Shown here: positions 10,327 through 22,243 of the stretch, piece after piece
Layout: every line of letters starts with the position of its first letter
Position numbering within the stretch: position 1 is the stretch's first letter
Source of the DNA: Aphis gossypii
Taxonomy: Eukaryota; Arthropoda; Insecta; Hemiptera; Aphididae
Direction: 5' to 3'
Length of the DNA: 64,000 nt
Assembly: GCF_020184175.1 (NCBI RefSeq)
Contig: NW_026083121.1
Span: 1 to 64,000 of the forward strand
The notes under the pieces: generated by a model
The model's input: the letters and a program-made list of their open reading frames with translations, nothing else
Database searches by the model: none
Told to the model about the DNA's origin: nothing
Translations under genes and position numbers: made by a program

Positions 10327-13300
10327 TTATTTTTTTAATTTATAATGTTCGTATGCTAGTGAATTAATCCCATTTTTTGTTATAAAACGTTTATCATCGT
10401 TACCACTTAGTACAAGCTTATTCATTGTTTTAGAATGAACAACATGTTTATTCGATCGAATAAAATTCATGTTTCTACAAGTTTGTTTATTATCAAGAGA
10501 GATATGGTTTATGTACGCATTTAATACTTCTATATAATTTTTAAAATACATATGTTGATTAATTACATATTTTTTTACACCTTTAGCTTTTTTAACCTCA
10601 TCGTTGTTTTCAGTCTTGTAAGCATATAATTTCGGTCTTAATGAAACAAATTCTTTTAAAATTTTTCCTCCCATTTCATCTTTAAAATAACCAGGTTGAT
10701 TTTTATGATTTTCACTAAAACAATAATGATCTTTTGGATAGTTTGATGTATCAAAATACGGAAATAAATCATATCTAATATCATCAAAAAAATTAAATGT
10801 TCGAATATTATATATCAAAGAATCTGTATCCGAGTACAATAATCGTATTTTATTATTATATTTATTTTTCATTACATTATAATGAAAATCATACATAAAT
10901 GTTTTCGAGACATCTAAAATTGCAGACCCTACATAAATTGCTTTATCGAATTTGATAGTTTCCTTATGTTGGTGAATAGCCATAAGATTTCAGAGTATAT
11001 AGTTCTATCTTTAAAAGTATTTTTCATCATCAATTTATTTGCTTGTTTATCTGATGTAACCAGTTTTAAAGAAACTCTAGTTCGAACATTCTCCATACAT
11101 TACCAAAAACGCTATTAATTAATAACTTCCAAAAATCTTTTTCAAATCTATTTTTAGCTTCTCTCCTCATTCTCGTACATAGTTCGATATATGAGGCAAT
11201 CCATTTACTCTGTGAAAATTTGATTGCTCGATGAATTTTTACTAATTTAAGACCATTAGCAATTGCTTGTTTTAAATTTTTATAGTGTAAATATATTTTT
11301 TTTTTGATGATAAAGTAGTTAATAATTTTTTAACTTTTGAATTTGGAGGACATTCGTTTAAAGGTAAAAACGGGAAATCATTATGTTTTTCATGTAAATA
11401 TTCAGGATAATCAATATCAACTTCTAATATATATCCGACTTTTGAATCATCAGGAATTTTAGTAACACCTATGTTCAAGTCATCAACCCATTCGAAATCT
11501 TTGAAAGGTAGCTCAGTTAACATCGATTTTCCATATAAATTTACACAATCAAGATGTAATCCATGAAATTGATTTATTAGGATTATAGTTCAAACCTTTA
11601 ATGTTTGGTATGTTTGCTTTAGCATATCTTTTAACTGATTGACAGATACCCCCTCTGATTGAGGATTCAAAATATAAAAGCATGATATAATCAGTCAATT
11701 TTTCTAATTTAACCTTAGTATATTTAAGCATACAATCGAAAGCAAATCCTGGAGCAGTCATATAATGAGCAGGATCTAGACTAAGAGTAGATAAACATAA
11801 ATCTCTAAAATTTTGGAACACATCTTTTAGTATGGTGACATCAGTTTTCAAATAAAGATCACTATACTCACCCAAAGATTTAATATTAAATACTTTCCAA
11901 ATTTTTTTAGCATGAGAATAATCATTATTATTAATTTCTTCATTTTTTAAAGAGTTATAAAATGCAGATTTTAAAGGTAATCGAGTTTCGTTTAATTTAC
12001 TCCAACTATCAATATACTCATAAGGGAAAACCCCTTTTCGTGTGACTAAATCAAATGTTTTATTAGAAAATAATTTTAAAGTTTCTTTAAACCTTGATTT
12101 ATCTTCAAGTAATTTTTTGCAAGCTCGCTTAATGAGGAGGCCATAAAACGGAATGTATCAACGAATTTTATACTAAATCTCGGAGCAACCTCTTTACTAA
12201 AAGATATATATTTTTCTACAGAATTTGGAATAACATGTATATTCTTATCATCAAAACCAAGTTCTCGAATTATAAGTGGCTATCTATGTATGATAAGTTA
12301 TGAAAAAAATTGGAACAAATGATGGGTTGGTTATTTCAAAATTACATTTAAAACAAATCCATTGTCTATATTTACCAGTAATATGACAGTGATCTCTAAC
12401 TTTATATAATTCATTTTCTTCAAAAGATAATAAACATATTTTACAAACCTTTGCTATTTGAAATTCTTTTTCCTCCTTTTCAGTCAACGTAATCATAGGT
12501 ACATTAATTTGATAAATATCATTTATTTTTTTTGAAATATCAATCATATTTTCCATAAAATTTTTTGCCGCATCAATACCTCTATAAATTATTATGTTTG
12601 TTGGAATTTTAAACTGTTGCATTAACTTTTCTGTGATAATATTATAGTCAACTTTTACATAAAATGCATAACTCATAATTTCATGTAAATGTGTGATATA
12701 AGTTTTACTAGTTTTAGTGAATTCATTTGTCTGTTTAGTTTTTAAAATACATTCAAAGTCAGCATAAATAACAAATGGTATTCTAGAAGTTTTTTTATAA
12801 CTTTTAAAAAATATGAATTTATTTTCTTTTCCTTCTTCAAACATTATCGGTCTTCCTAATTTATTCTTACTACACATTTTTTATGTTCAGTTAATCCTGT
12901 TTCACCCCAAAGTTTACTTTTACATGTTTTTTTCCAAAAGTTGTAAAACACCTCTTGCAAATAATTAATTTAGAACAATTTTTAGTTTTCTGACTTCTAA
13001 TAAATCTTGAAAAATCTTTAATATAACAATAATGCGATGTTTTATGATTATTGACAAAAAATAGATCAAAATGATTTTTTTCTTCTTTATTATTTATAAA
13101 TAGAGGGAAAATAGTACCTTTATTATTTAAACTATAAACATTAACTGAAACATTATTTAAACGTTCAAATTTTTTAATTTGATTTATTGGTGTTGGGAAA
13201 TCAATACATTTAAAATCTAACCCACTCTTTTTTCGAGAAAATCAAAATATTTTTGGTAAATCGTGATTTATTAGAACGCTTATCATATTTGGTTAGTATA

Positions 13301-13417
13301 GAATATTTAAAACAGTATTATCTTATTTTAACATTTATAATAGCCTTTTTCTCGTATAAATTTAGGTAAATCTAAATATGCACCTCCTTTTAATGGATTT
13401 ACTAAATTGATTCTCAA
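10327..13417 (-). pseudogene. Protein-primed DNA polymerase B (PolB), middle and C-terminal part
   Basis: Successive minus-strand pieces cover most of a Polinton PolB: an N-terminal-domain piece near 13240-12890; the exonuclease motif in FVIYADFECIL (about 12770); a zinc-finger-like block VCKICLLSFEEN...RDHCHITGKYR (about 12400); DLYLKTDV...DPAHYMTAPG (about 11800); GYILEVDIDYPEYLHE (about 11420); and the metal-binding LLYSDTDSL (about 10830). The natural end is at 10327. At least five frame breaks separate the pieces, so this is a pseudogene. The 5' part continues beyond the P-element insertion at 19276-19640. Confidence 0.88.
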
Positions 13418-13425
13418 CTGTAACC
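13418..13425. repeat. Left 8-bp target duplication of P element 1
   Basis: ctgtaacc is repeated at 19268-19275, immediately beyond the other end of the element. The match runs 3 bp further (cat) into the element on this side, so the exact boundary could move by up to 3 bp. Confidence 0.8.
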
Positions 13426-14063
13426 CATAGGGGGATAACTCATATCGCCTGATTATGACCAATATTTTAGCGACAATTGTTACCAACTACTTCATATATT
13501 TTTTAAGTTGTCTTACCAACCTAATCAAAAACAAGGTTTTCCCCATAGTTATATTAATCTATGGTTTTTCAATTTGTTCTTGTCTATGGCTTTGACTTTT
13601 GACTTTTTCAATTTTTTTTTTTTGACCGAGTGATATACGTTACATTACATTTTATCTATTATATTTTATACTTTTTTACGTTATTAAATTTATTTTATAA
13701 TAGTTTAGTGTACACGTATAATTTTATAATGCCGTCACAAACGTGTGTTGTGAATACTTGTAAAAATCGTATAGGCATTAAGCATAGGTTCCAAAAGAAC
13801 ACATTTGTTTGATGTCTGGGTTTCAAAATGTAACAATACAAAATTGAATAACCTTTCTATGTTTGAAGCATACGAAAAATACGTAATTTGTGACATGCAT
13901 TTTGAGCCAAAGTTCAAAATACTTGGTACAAAACGGCTACATAAAGAAGCTATACCTTCATTGTTAATATCTCCTGGTAAGTGAAAGTTAATGAAGTTCT
14001 AACCATTTATACCCTTCAAATCATTATTAAAATTATAGGTATATTTCATACATTACTGATTAT

Positions 14064-14676
14064 CAGGGCTAGGATTTGTATGCAATAAACAATGCAAAAA
14101 TATGCATTTTAGTTTTTTAAATATTCACAAAAAATAAAGTTACAAAAAAATATATTAATTTATTAAAATAGGCATATTAGTATTAAACTGATTTTTACAT
14201 TAATACATATAATTGAGATAACAAATTAAATTATTTATTTATTTTTCACGTACATTAATTTTATTATTATTTATTATTTTAGTTAAAAAATCTATTATTC
14301 TCATTCAATAGTATAAATATGTGTATTATCTGCTACGACCACATATTTTTTTTAATTTTCTAATATAAATGATCGGTGAACGTAGGTACATAGTATATTA
14401 AATATTTTGCTATAGGATTGTATTTATAAAAATAAAATTTATGTTTGACCAAAAAACCAAGTTATAAACTATGATTAGTTTAATTATTATCGGTTTAAAT
14501 ACAATAAATACGATCATACTAAATATTCAAAAATATGCATTAAGCTCAATGTATGCAAAATAAAAATAGTACCTACAATTTTCATCGCAATAATATAAAT
14601 TGCTGACATTACTCATTTAAATTCCATTTTTACGCAGCAAAAAAAAACATGCTGTAGCATACAAATCCTAGCCCTG
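14064..14676. mobile_element. hAT-type MITE in intron 1 of P element 1
   Basis: A perfect 20-bp inverted end (CAGGGCTAGG... and its complement ...CCTAGCCCTG) bounds 613 bp without coding capacity. Flanks ctgattat (14056-14063) and ctgattac (14677-14684) are an 8-bp duplication with one change. CAGGG ends and 8-bp duplications are typical of hAT-derived MITEs. Confidence 0.9.
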
Positions 14677-14711
14677 CTGATTACCAAGTTTATTATTAAG
14701 TTAGGTAATAT

Positions 14712-15475
14712 TTGGGGCGAATGTAAGTTCCTACACAGTAAAAAGCAGGTACTAGTACATATTATGTAAGTTCCTACACAGTAAAAAGCAGGTACGAGTA
14801 CATATGTAAGTTCCTACACTAAGTATATTATAAGTAAATAAGTTTTCAATCTAATATCAGTTATATCATATTATAATACTGTTATACATTTTAACCCTTT
14901 ATTTTATATAATATAAATAATTCTTTATAATATTTATAATTTACCTAATAATTATTGTAATATAATAATAATTCATCATTTATTGTAAAAAAAAATATAA
15001 GTAGTGCATTCTATATAATATTTAATAATTAAAAAAAAAATAATTGTAATATAATAAATAATATATTTATCGATAAACTATCTTTATAGATCCTATTCTT
15101 TTATATGGGCACCATATGTATAGGGATTTAAACGAGTGCGATAACTTTATTTCACCAATTACTCCACACTATTATGTTTTACAATTATATATTATTATAT
15201 TAAAATTATTAAATTAAATTAGATAGCTTATAAATTATATATTATATAGAATAAAGGGTTAAAATGTATGAAAGTATTTTATAGACGTAGATTGATAACT
15301 TATAAATTATAATATACTTAGTGTAGGAACTTACACAGGTATCTGTCTTCCGTCGTGTAGGAACTAACATATGTACCTTTTTTTTTGGTGTAGGAACTTA
15401 CACATCACATATGTAGGAATTAACGTATGTAATTGTCTACCTGTAACTCTCATGTAGGAACTTCCGATTCCCCAA
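14712..15475. mobile_element. Inverted-repeat MITE with repeated gtaggaacttac motif
   Basis: Ends TTGGGGCGAATGTAAGTTCC and, inverted, ttccgattccccaa. The motif gtaagttcctacac occurs three times near the left end and in inverted form four or so times near the right (15320-15460), so the whole can fold on itself. The flank tat on both sides may be a 3-bp duplication. Superfamily not determined. Confidence 0.75.
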
Positions 15476-15490
15476 TATTTGTTAGACAAT

Positions 15491-16180
15491 AAAATGTGTT
15501 TGATATTTATTAATAGGTATTATTATTATTATTTTCATTTTTATTTTTTTGTTAATTAGATAATGATTATGATATTGTAGTGGTAGAACCACCAAAAGTC
15601 AACCGGACTATAGAAAACTGTTCATTAGACGTCTTACATAATGACAGTAAAGATGATGGTATTTATAATATTTATATTTTCATAGTTTCATACTGATTAT
15701 TTTATACTTAGACTATTATTGATTCAATAATTGTTATAAAATATGTGTTTGATATTTATTAATATTATTATTATTATTATTATTATTTTGTTAATTAGAT
15801 AATGATTATGATATTGTAGTGGTAGAACCACCAAAAGTCGACCGGACTATAGAAAACTGTTCATTAGACGTCTTACATAATGACAGTAAAGATGATGGTA
15901 TTTATAATATTAATATTTTCATAGTTTCATACTGATTACTTTATACTTAGACTATTATTGATTCAATAATTGTTATAAAATATGTGTTTGATATTCATTT
16001 ATATTATTATTTTTTTTTTTGTTTTGTTAATTAGATAAAGATTTTGATATTGTAGAGGTAGAACCATCTGAAATCAGGATAGACAGTCATGTTGCTATTA
16101 ATTGTTCAATGAACCTCAATGACAGCGATCTTCAAGGGATTTCTTACTTAAATTGTGACATAAGTCAGTCAAAAAGAGGT
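15491..16180 (+). repeat. Tandem triplication of a P-element exon with its introns
   Basis: Units begin at equivalent points near 15494, 15743 and 15982 (periods 249 and 239 bp). Units 1 and 2 are almost identical; unit 3 is diverged and its exon longer. The exons are 99, 99 and 144 nt, all multiples of three with the same splice phase, so all three can be joined without shifting the frame. Confidence 0.9.
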
Positions 16181-18621
16181 ATATAATATTTTATCATATT
16201 TTACATTTCAGTATATAAAAATTATATATTAAACATTTTTTCTATAGGTTCCCGTGTTAAAAGCAAAGGATGCTTAAAAGAAATCAAATTGACACGTATT
16301 AAAAATATGACTCCTCGAAAGAAATATTTATATAAGGCCATGGTTGATTTAAAAAAATCTTTATCCGTCATAAATAGAAGACATGTAGTAAATAAAAAAA
16401 AATTGGTTGAAGCTAAGAATTTCATAAACAAGCATGGTTTATTGATGTCTAAGATGAATGAAACTTCAATCAACTTTTTAAAACTCAGTTAAAAGCACAA
16501 ACTATTTCACCGAGAGGAAGACGTTTTTCAATTGACGATAAAATTTTTGCTTTATCGATCTTTAAATCGGGTGCAAAAACTTATCGTCTTTTATCTAAGA
16601 CATTTGCTTTACCATCTCGTAAAACCCTTATGGACTTACTACGTCAACTGCAAGTAGAACCTGGTATAAATGATCAAATTATTAATCATTTAAAGGATAC
16701 CGTTAGCCAATTTAAAAATAAATTAGATACACACTGTGTGCTTCTATTTGATGAAGTTTCATTGGCAGCTGGCACCCAGTATTCTGAACTTGATGATAAA
16801 ATTATTGGATTTCAAGATTTGGGTAATGACAACCGAAAACTTAAATTTGCTGATAAAGCATTAACGTTTATGGTTCGCGGAGTAAGACGAAAATTTAAAC
16901 AATCAATTTCCTTTTATTTTACTGAAAGTGGAATGAAAACTAATGATTTAGTCATTGCTCTGACAGAGACTATAAGAGCAGTTCAGTCGACTGGATTAAA
17001 AATAATTGCAACAGTTTGTGATCAAGCTCCGACCAATGTAGCTGCTCTCAATATATTAACTAAAAGAACCGTTGAAAACTACGCTAGAAGAGGCATAGAA
17101 AAAACAAACATTGGATTTGAGGTTGACGGAATAGAAATTGTACCATTGTATGACCCACCGCACCTTTTAAAGGGTATAAGAAATAATCTTGTAACCAAAG
17201 ATTTATTGTTTTATGTGAACGGAGAAAAAACAGTCGCCAAATGGAGTCATATAATACAGTTTTATGAAATAGATAAATTAAGACTAGACATAGGTGAACG
17301 AATGACACCTAAATTGACAGATGCTCACATCTACCCAGACAGATTAAAAAAAATGAAAGTGTCAGTGGCTGCTCAAGTGTTAAGTCAACGAGTAGGCTCA
17401 ATTATGCTAATGTTATCTGAATGGGCAGGTGAGTAACATTTTTATGTACTATAAAATATTTATAAATGTTATAGTTATTAGTAAAAAAATAATTTTAGGC
17501 GAAGAAGAGGACAAACTAAGTATAGCAGCAGCAGATACTGCAAAACTTTGTTTGTTCATAGACAAGCTTTTTGACAGTGTCAATAGCAGTTCAATTTCAA
17601 CATTGCCAGGTAAAGAACTGCGAAGTGCTGTTACTTCTACGTCATCACATTGGAAGTTTTGGGATGACGCTATACAAATTTTATTAAGTATGAAATTTTC
17701 AAAAAATAATGTACCAACAATTAAAAACTGGATTACCACTATTAAAGGGATACAATATGTATGTAAGAAACTTTTGGCTAGTGGTTTCAAATTTATAACA
17801 CTGAGATCTTTTAATCAGGATCCAGTGGAAAATTTATTTTGTAAAATTAGAAGCCACGGTTGTCGTAATATAAATCCGACGTGTTATAATTTCCAGTCAT
17901 CTTTTAAATCACTGATGCTTAATAGTTTAATGTCTTCTCAAAGTGTGGGAGCTAACTGCGAGAATGATAACTGTGAAAATTTGACAAATTTTAAAAAACT
18001 ATTGTGTCATTTCCTTCATTAAATTCTTCAAAATCACAATTTGCATCCTCTAGTATTCACATAACAAATAATAATAATATTCCAAAAACAAGTTCTAAAT
18101 TGGCTTTAGCTTGTCAGTCTTATGTCACAGGAGCTATTATTAATAAAGTTAAAAAAATGACAAAAAATTGTAAATTTTGTTTAGAAATTTTAAGTTCAAA
18201 AAATTATTCGAAACACAAAGACATAATAAAAAATAGACAATATGAAAATTGTAGTCTTCAAACGCCATCAGTTATTTCAGTTGACATTTATGCTACTATT
18301 ATAAATGAATTTAATTACAATATTCATGCTTTCATCAACAAACCAAATATAAAACAACATTTTTTAAATTATATTGATTCTAAGATTAAATTATCGTCTA
18401 TATGTCTATCTCACAATACAAAACAATTGTTCTTAAATCATGCATTCAAAATTTTAATTTTTTCTTATATTACAAATATTAACCGAATACTGAAAGGGGA
18501 AAAAGTGCAAAACCTATGCTCTGAAACAAATGACATATTTATTCTTGCCACAAATTACTATAAACATTTCAAACTTAAGAGACAAAAAATACTAAAGAAC
18601 TGTAATAAAAACATTATTTAA

Positions 18622-19267
18622 CATAGGTAGGTACATAAACAACTACATTTTTTAAAATTTAACTTGAAAAATTGTATTTATTCTTTGTTATTAACATTTA
18701 ATATGTGGAAACAATGCATTAACTAATGTAATAAATGCATTGTTATACTGTATGGTATATACATATATATTTCGCATGGCAACTATATGGTAAAATAATT
18801 CTATTATTATTTTTATTATTTATTATTATTTTATTCTGTTTTCAACTATTTATAAACATAATATTATTTATCTATATATTAGTAGTAGTAGTGTACCTAA
18901 TTTTAACCACTGTGTAACACGTGTGCTATACCCTTTTATTCAATTTATTATTTAAATAAATGTTTTATTATTATTAATATTAAGTATGTATAATAAAGTA
19001 TTAATATAAAAAAAACATACTGTTTTTATTTATTAATAATTTCAGCAATTTGATATTTGTAATTTTATAATTCATGGTTTTTATTTTAAATAGATAATAT
19101 TATATAGATATAATATAATTATCGATTTTAAGTTGAATCGATTATACTTATCGATTGTAACTATCGATTGTGTGAAAAATACAAATGCGACAACCTGGAG
19201 CGCTAGTGTCAATCAAACATGTCAAAAATTTTTCAATAGTGCCCTTTTATCTATTTACTTTTCTATG
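18622..19267. other. 3' untranslated/terminal part of P element 1
   Basis: AT-rich with several AATAAA-like signals around 18954-18990 and no open frame of interest. It ends at the P-element right terminus. Confidence 0.5.
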
Positions 19268-19275
19268 CTGTAACC

Positions 19276-19640
19276 CATCTTTGAACAAAGTGTCCATCCT
19301 GAACCTTTAGCATAAATTCAGATTCTTCAGCTAATATTTTATCAAACTTTGTGTTTAACAAACTAGCGAAATCGGATGAATTACATGCTAAAACATTCGA
19401 AGTTTAAAAGCCACATCTTGTTTATCATGTGTTATAGGTCGTGTGTAAGTAGCGTCAACGTGTAAATTAAATTTGATCGACGTTTTATACACGATTGTCT
19501 TAACTTAAAAATTAACTCATGTAAAATATAGTTAAAAAATAATTTGTAATCTATATAATTTTCACAGTTCTTAATTATGAAAGTTTTTGAACTTTTCTAA
19601 ATCTTTCTATTTCAATAAGTCCACTTCCAATCGTGTTCAT
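19276..19640 (-). pseudogene. PolB N-terminal part, separated by P element 1
   Basis: From ATG 19640 (MNTIGSGLIEIERF) the minus strand reads a Polinton PolB N-terminus, with YKLFFNYILHELIFKL, SIKFNLHVDATYTRPI and SEFMLKVQDG in separate frames. The coding stretch then meets the P-element target site and resumes at 13417 with LRINLVNPLKGGAYLDLP. At least three frameshifts are present in this short part alone. The link to the other half follows from strand, order and the typical content of the Polinton PolB N-terminal domain. Confidence 0.78.
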
Positions 19641-19873
19641 ACGCTATTTTTTTGTTATTATATTTCTGTTCAGAATGAGACTGAAATAATAAAAAACACA
19701 TTAAATTTATAATATATATATATTATATAATAATAAATGTATGTTTTTTTTTGTTTTACATTTTTAAAAAAAATAATAATAATAAAATTCTTAAATAAAC
19801 AATGAGTTACTTAGTTTTTTTTAAAAAAAAATCATTTTAGATTAAACAAAAAGATTCTGTTAATAAATTTAGA

Positions 19874-20198
19874 TCATCCAAATGTACAATAATCGCTATG
19901 CAGATAATAAGCTAACGTCTGTTTTCGAAATCTAACATAACCATACAAATCATAATATTTATTAACAAGTAATATTTCATTTCTCAAATTTATTATATCT
20001 CTTTTAAGATTTTTATTTTTTTTATATCTTGTAAAAGTGTTTTAGCTAAGTATTTTTCATATCTTAATTTTAATTTTCTTTTGATTAAAATTATAGTTTT
20101 TCTTTGTTCATGTTACTTTGTACTTCCTTCTCATCATTATCATCGATTTCTTCATCCAATCGATGAATTTCAATTAAGATATGGTTAAGTAAATCCAT
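19874..20198 (-). pseudogene. Small coiled-coil Polinton-linked protein A
   Basis: ATG at 20198 starts MDLLNHILIEIHRLDEEI, rich in charged heptads. After two frame shifts (near 20093 and 20010) it continues with RNEILLVNKYYDLYGYVRF and stops at 19874. About 107 residues. It matches the next gene upstream in size, charge and the RNE...Y...(R)FRKQT region, so they look like tandem paralogues. I do not recognise the family; its place just upstream of polB suggests an element gene. Confidence 0.55.
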
Positions 20199-20344
20199 TT
20201 CTAAAAAAAAACATTTTTTTTTTTTATGTTTTGGAAAAGCTATTATGAACAAAGTAATACTTCTATATAAGTAGGTGTATAAAAAAAGAAAAAATGGAAA
20301 ATAGATTAAAGAAATAATATAAATTAGGTTAAAAAAAAATAGAT

Positions 20345-20666
20345 TTATTTAAACAAATTTATTAAATCTTCTAGTTGATTATTCAAAATTAAGGAACGAT
20401 AACGTATACGTCTATTACATTTTTCACCAATATAATAAGAAAAATTATAGTCATCTAAAACGTTTCTTTTTTCATTTCTTAACTTGTCTATTTCAACTAG
20501 ATCTATTATTTTTTTTTTTGTATAAATTATTAATTTTTTTATTTAAAGCTCTTATATCTATTTTTTTTCTTTCTTCATCTTGATCAACACTTTTTTGGTT
20601 TTCTAAAACTTTCAAATGTAATTCTTCAATCAAAGATCGGAGGTATACGATTTGAGGAGATTCCAT
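20345..20666 (-). pseudogene. Small coiled-coil Polinton-linked protein B (paralogue of A)
   Basis: ATG at 20666 starts MESPQIVYLRSLIEELHLKV, followed by a strongly charged helical region and, after a one-base shift in an A run near 20510, RNEKRNVLDDYNFSYYIG and a stop at 20345. About 107 residues with a heptad pattern suggesting a coiled coil. Like its neighbour it is on the same strand as polB. No known domain is recognised; a structural or regulatory element protein is possible. Confidence 0.55.
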
Positions 20667-20969
20667 TTTATAATTCTGAAATTATAGGTAAATATTTATT
20701 CGTTTATTTTTTTATTTTAAATATAAAAAAGGTAATGTAAAAACTATATCTCATTTACACCACATCTAAAAAAAATAATTTGTACCACTTTTCAAGTTTA
20801 TAATTCACACCAAATAAAATTTTAAAAAGGGGCATTATCTAATCTGTACTTACTAAAATTATAATTATAATAAAATGTATATATATATATATAAGTAAAT
20901 TTTTGTTTAGCAATAATTCATAAAATATATAAAATCAATCATACTTTAATTATAAATAAGTAAAACAAA

Positions 20970-21003
<34 letters not shown>

Positions 21004-21118
21004 TAAATAAGTAATTCTTGTTAAGTATATTATACTATTTTTTAAAAAAAAATAAAACATAATTTATAACTATTTATATCAACTAAACTCTGTAAGAAAA
21101 AGCTAGTAACTATTTTTT

Positions 21119-21160
<42 letters not shown>

Positions 21161-21973
21161 TACAGAATATATTCCGTGTATATACCGTACATTTACTATA
21201 ACTAAGCTGATTATAACAAAAAATAATAATAACTATAATTAAGTGTATAAGACGTAACAACACAAAATATGTTTACGATGTATCTGTGTATATGTGGTTT
21301 GGAAAAAAACTATTTTTTAAAAAAAAAAAAAAAAAAAAAAAATGTGAAGATATAAAATTATACATATTATTATTATAATAAATGACATACTTTTAAATGT
21401 TGTACTACACACTAATTTTTTTGAACTATTCAAAATGTTTTGTACTATACTCAATTTTAGGGCTGGTACAAATTACATATTTCATTTCGTTTTTTAACGT
21501 GGTGTAAAAAAAAAAAAAAAACTAAAATTTATTTATTTATGTAACGCAAATACATGTTATACTTTTGATACAAATTACATATGTATTTAAATGAACCTAT
21601 TTGTAGTGCAAATTATGTAAAATACCATTATTAAATGGAATCATTTTTTATAGTGGAAAATTATAATAGTAAATATTTAATTTAAAGCTAGTTAATAGTA
21701 GTAAAGTAATAGTACTTACATTTCTGTTAGCGTGGAGATGCTTGAAAAAAAAAATATACTGGCTTCTAGTTGTAGTGAACCGGTCTTGGTGAAGATGGTT
21801 CAGCACGATTTAACGATGAAGTCCACTTTGTCGTATGTGTAGGAAGTTTGAATTAAAAGTTATTTATTCACTGAGACAATGAATATAATAAAAGCAAGCC
21901 CGAAGTATTGTTAAGTATAGAACAATGTCATCGGTCTATGCGTGAGTGAGGCTTAACTATGTCTAATTCTTAA
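20667..21973. other. AT-rich non-coding stretch with microsatellites
   Basis: Holds (TC)n(TA)n at about 20972-21002, (AT)n at 21123-21160 and a poly-A run at 21319-21342. A tttacaccac motif at 20755 and its inverse gtggtgtaaa at 21511 could mark a small inverted-repeat element. The outer end of the Polinton should lie here but could not be fixed. Confidence 0.45.
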
Positions 21974-22243
21974 AGCCGGGTCCACACTAGGACGAACATT
22001 GTTGTCGAACATGTTCGTTGAAAATGTTTCTGTGACTCGACGAACTAGTGCTACTGCGTTTTGAAATGTTCGACAACAGTGTTCGTTCAATTTATACAAA
22101 AGATTTCCCGCCTTATAGTTTGATAACTAAATACTTACTGCTTTCATTATTTATTTTCATGTTAGTACATATACGAATATTTTAGATTGCGGACGTGTGT
22201 AATATTTAGTGTTTTAATATTTTAATTTTAATTTTTTTTCAAT

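Larger units (their letters stand above)
13729..18621 (+). pseudogene. THAP/P-element transposase, six exons, frameshifted
   Basis: Exon 1 (13729-13976) codes a THAP zinc finger: CVVNTCKNR, then W and a C, then ICDMHF as the C-x2-H end. Exons 2-4 are 15560-15658, 15799-15897 and 16035-16178; exon 5 is 16248-17428 and exon 6 is 17499-18621, all with GT-AG borders. Exon 5 has LLFDEVSLA (first catalytic Asp), TVCDQAPTN (second) and YDPPHLLKGIRNNL, and exon 6 has FNQDPVENLFCKIR (Glu), as in P/THAP9 transposases. Single-base lesions near 13809, 16485 and 18005 break the frame. DNA cut-and-paste is the family's role. Confidence 0.88.
13426..19267 (+). mobile_element. THAP-type P element 1, inserted into Polinton polB
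   Basis: The element begins CATAGGGGGATAACTC and ends with the reverse complement of CATAGAAAAGTAAATAG, flanked by an 8-bp duplication, the length used by P elements. The interior encodes a THAP9/P-type transposase on the plus strand. PolB coding sequence lies on both sides in the same strand and correct order, proving that the P element inserted into the older Polinton. The terminal repeats are short and imperfect. Confidence 0.85.
4378..20666. mobile_element. Polinton/Maverick element, decayed and interrupted
   Basis: The set of capsid, minor capsid, adenain-like protease, packaging ATPase, retroviral-type integrase and protein-primed PolB is diagnostic of Polintons/adintovirus-like elements. 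Capsid-side genes lie on the minus strand (4378-7169), ATPase/DUF8207/integrase on plus (7303-10047), and PolB plus two small genes on minus (10327-20666). A P element occupies 13426-19267. I could not find convincing terminal inverted repeats, so the outer limits given are those of the outermost genes. Confidence 0.88.

Noticed and set aside
13426..13520. Left end of P element 1 as the Polinton terminal repeat
   Set aside because: PolB coding sequence continues beyond the P element at 19276, so the Polinton does not end here.
21122..21160. Frame with a Tyr-Ile repeat (21042-21263)
   Set aside because: Translation of an (AT)n microsatellite.
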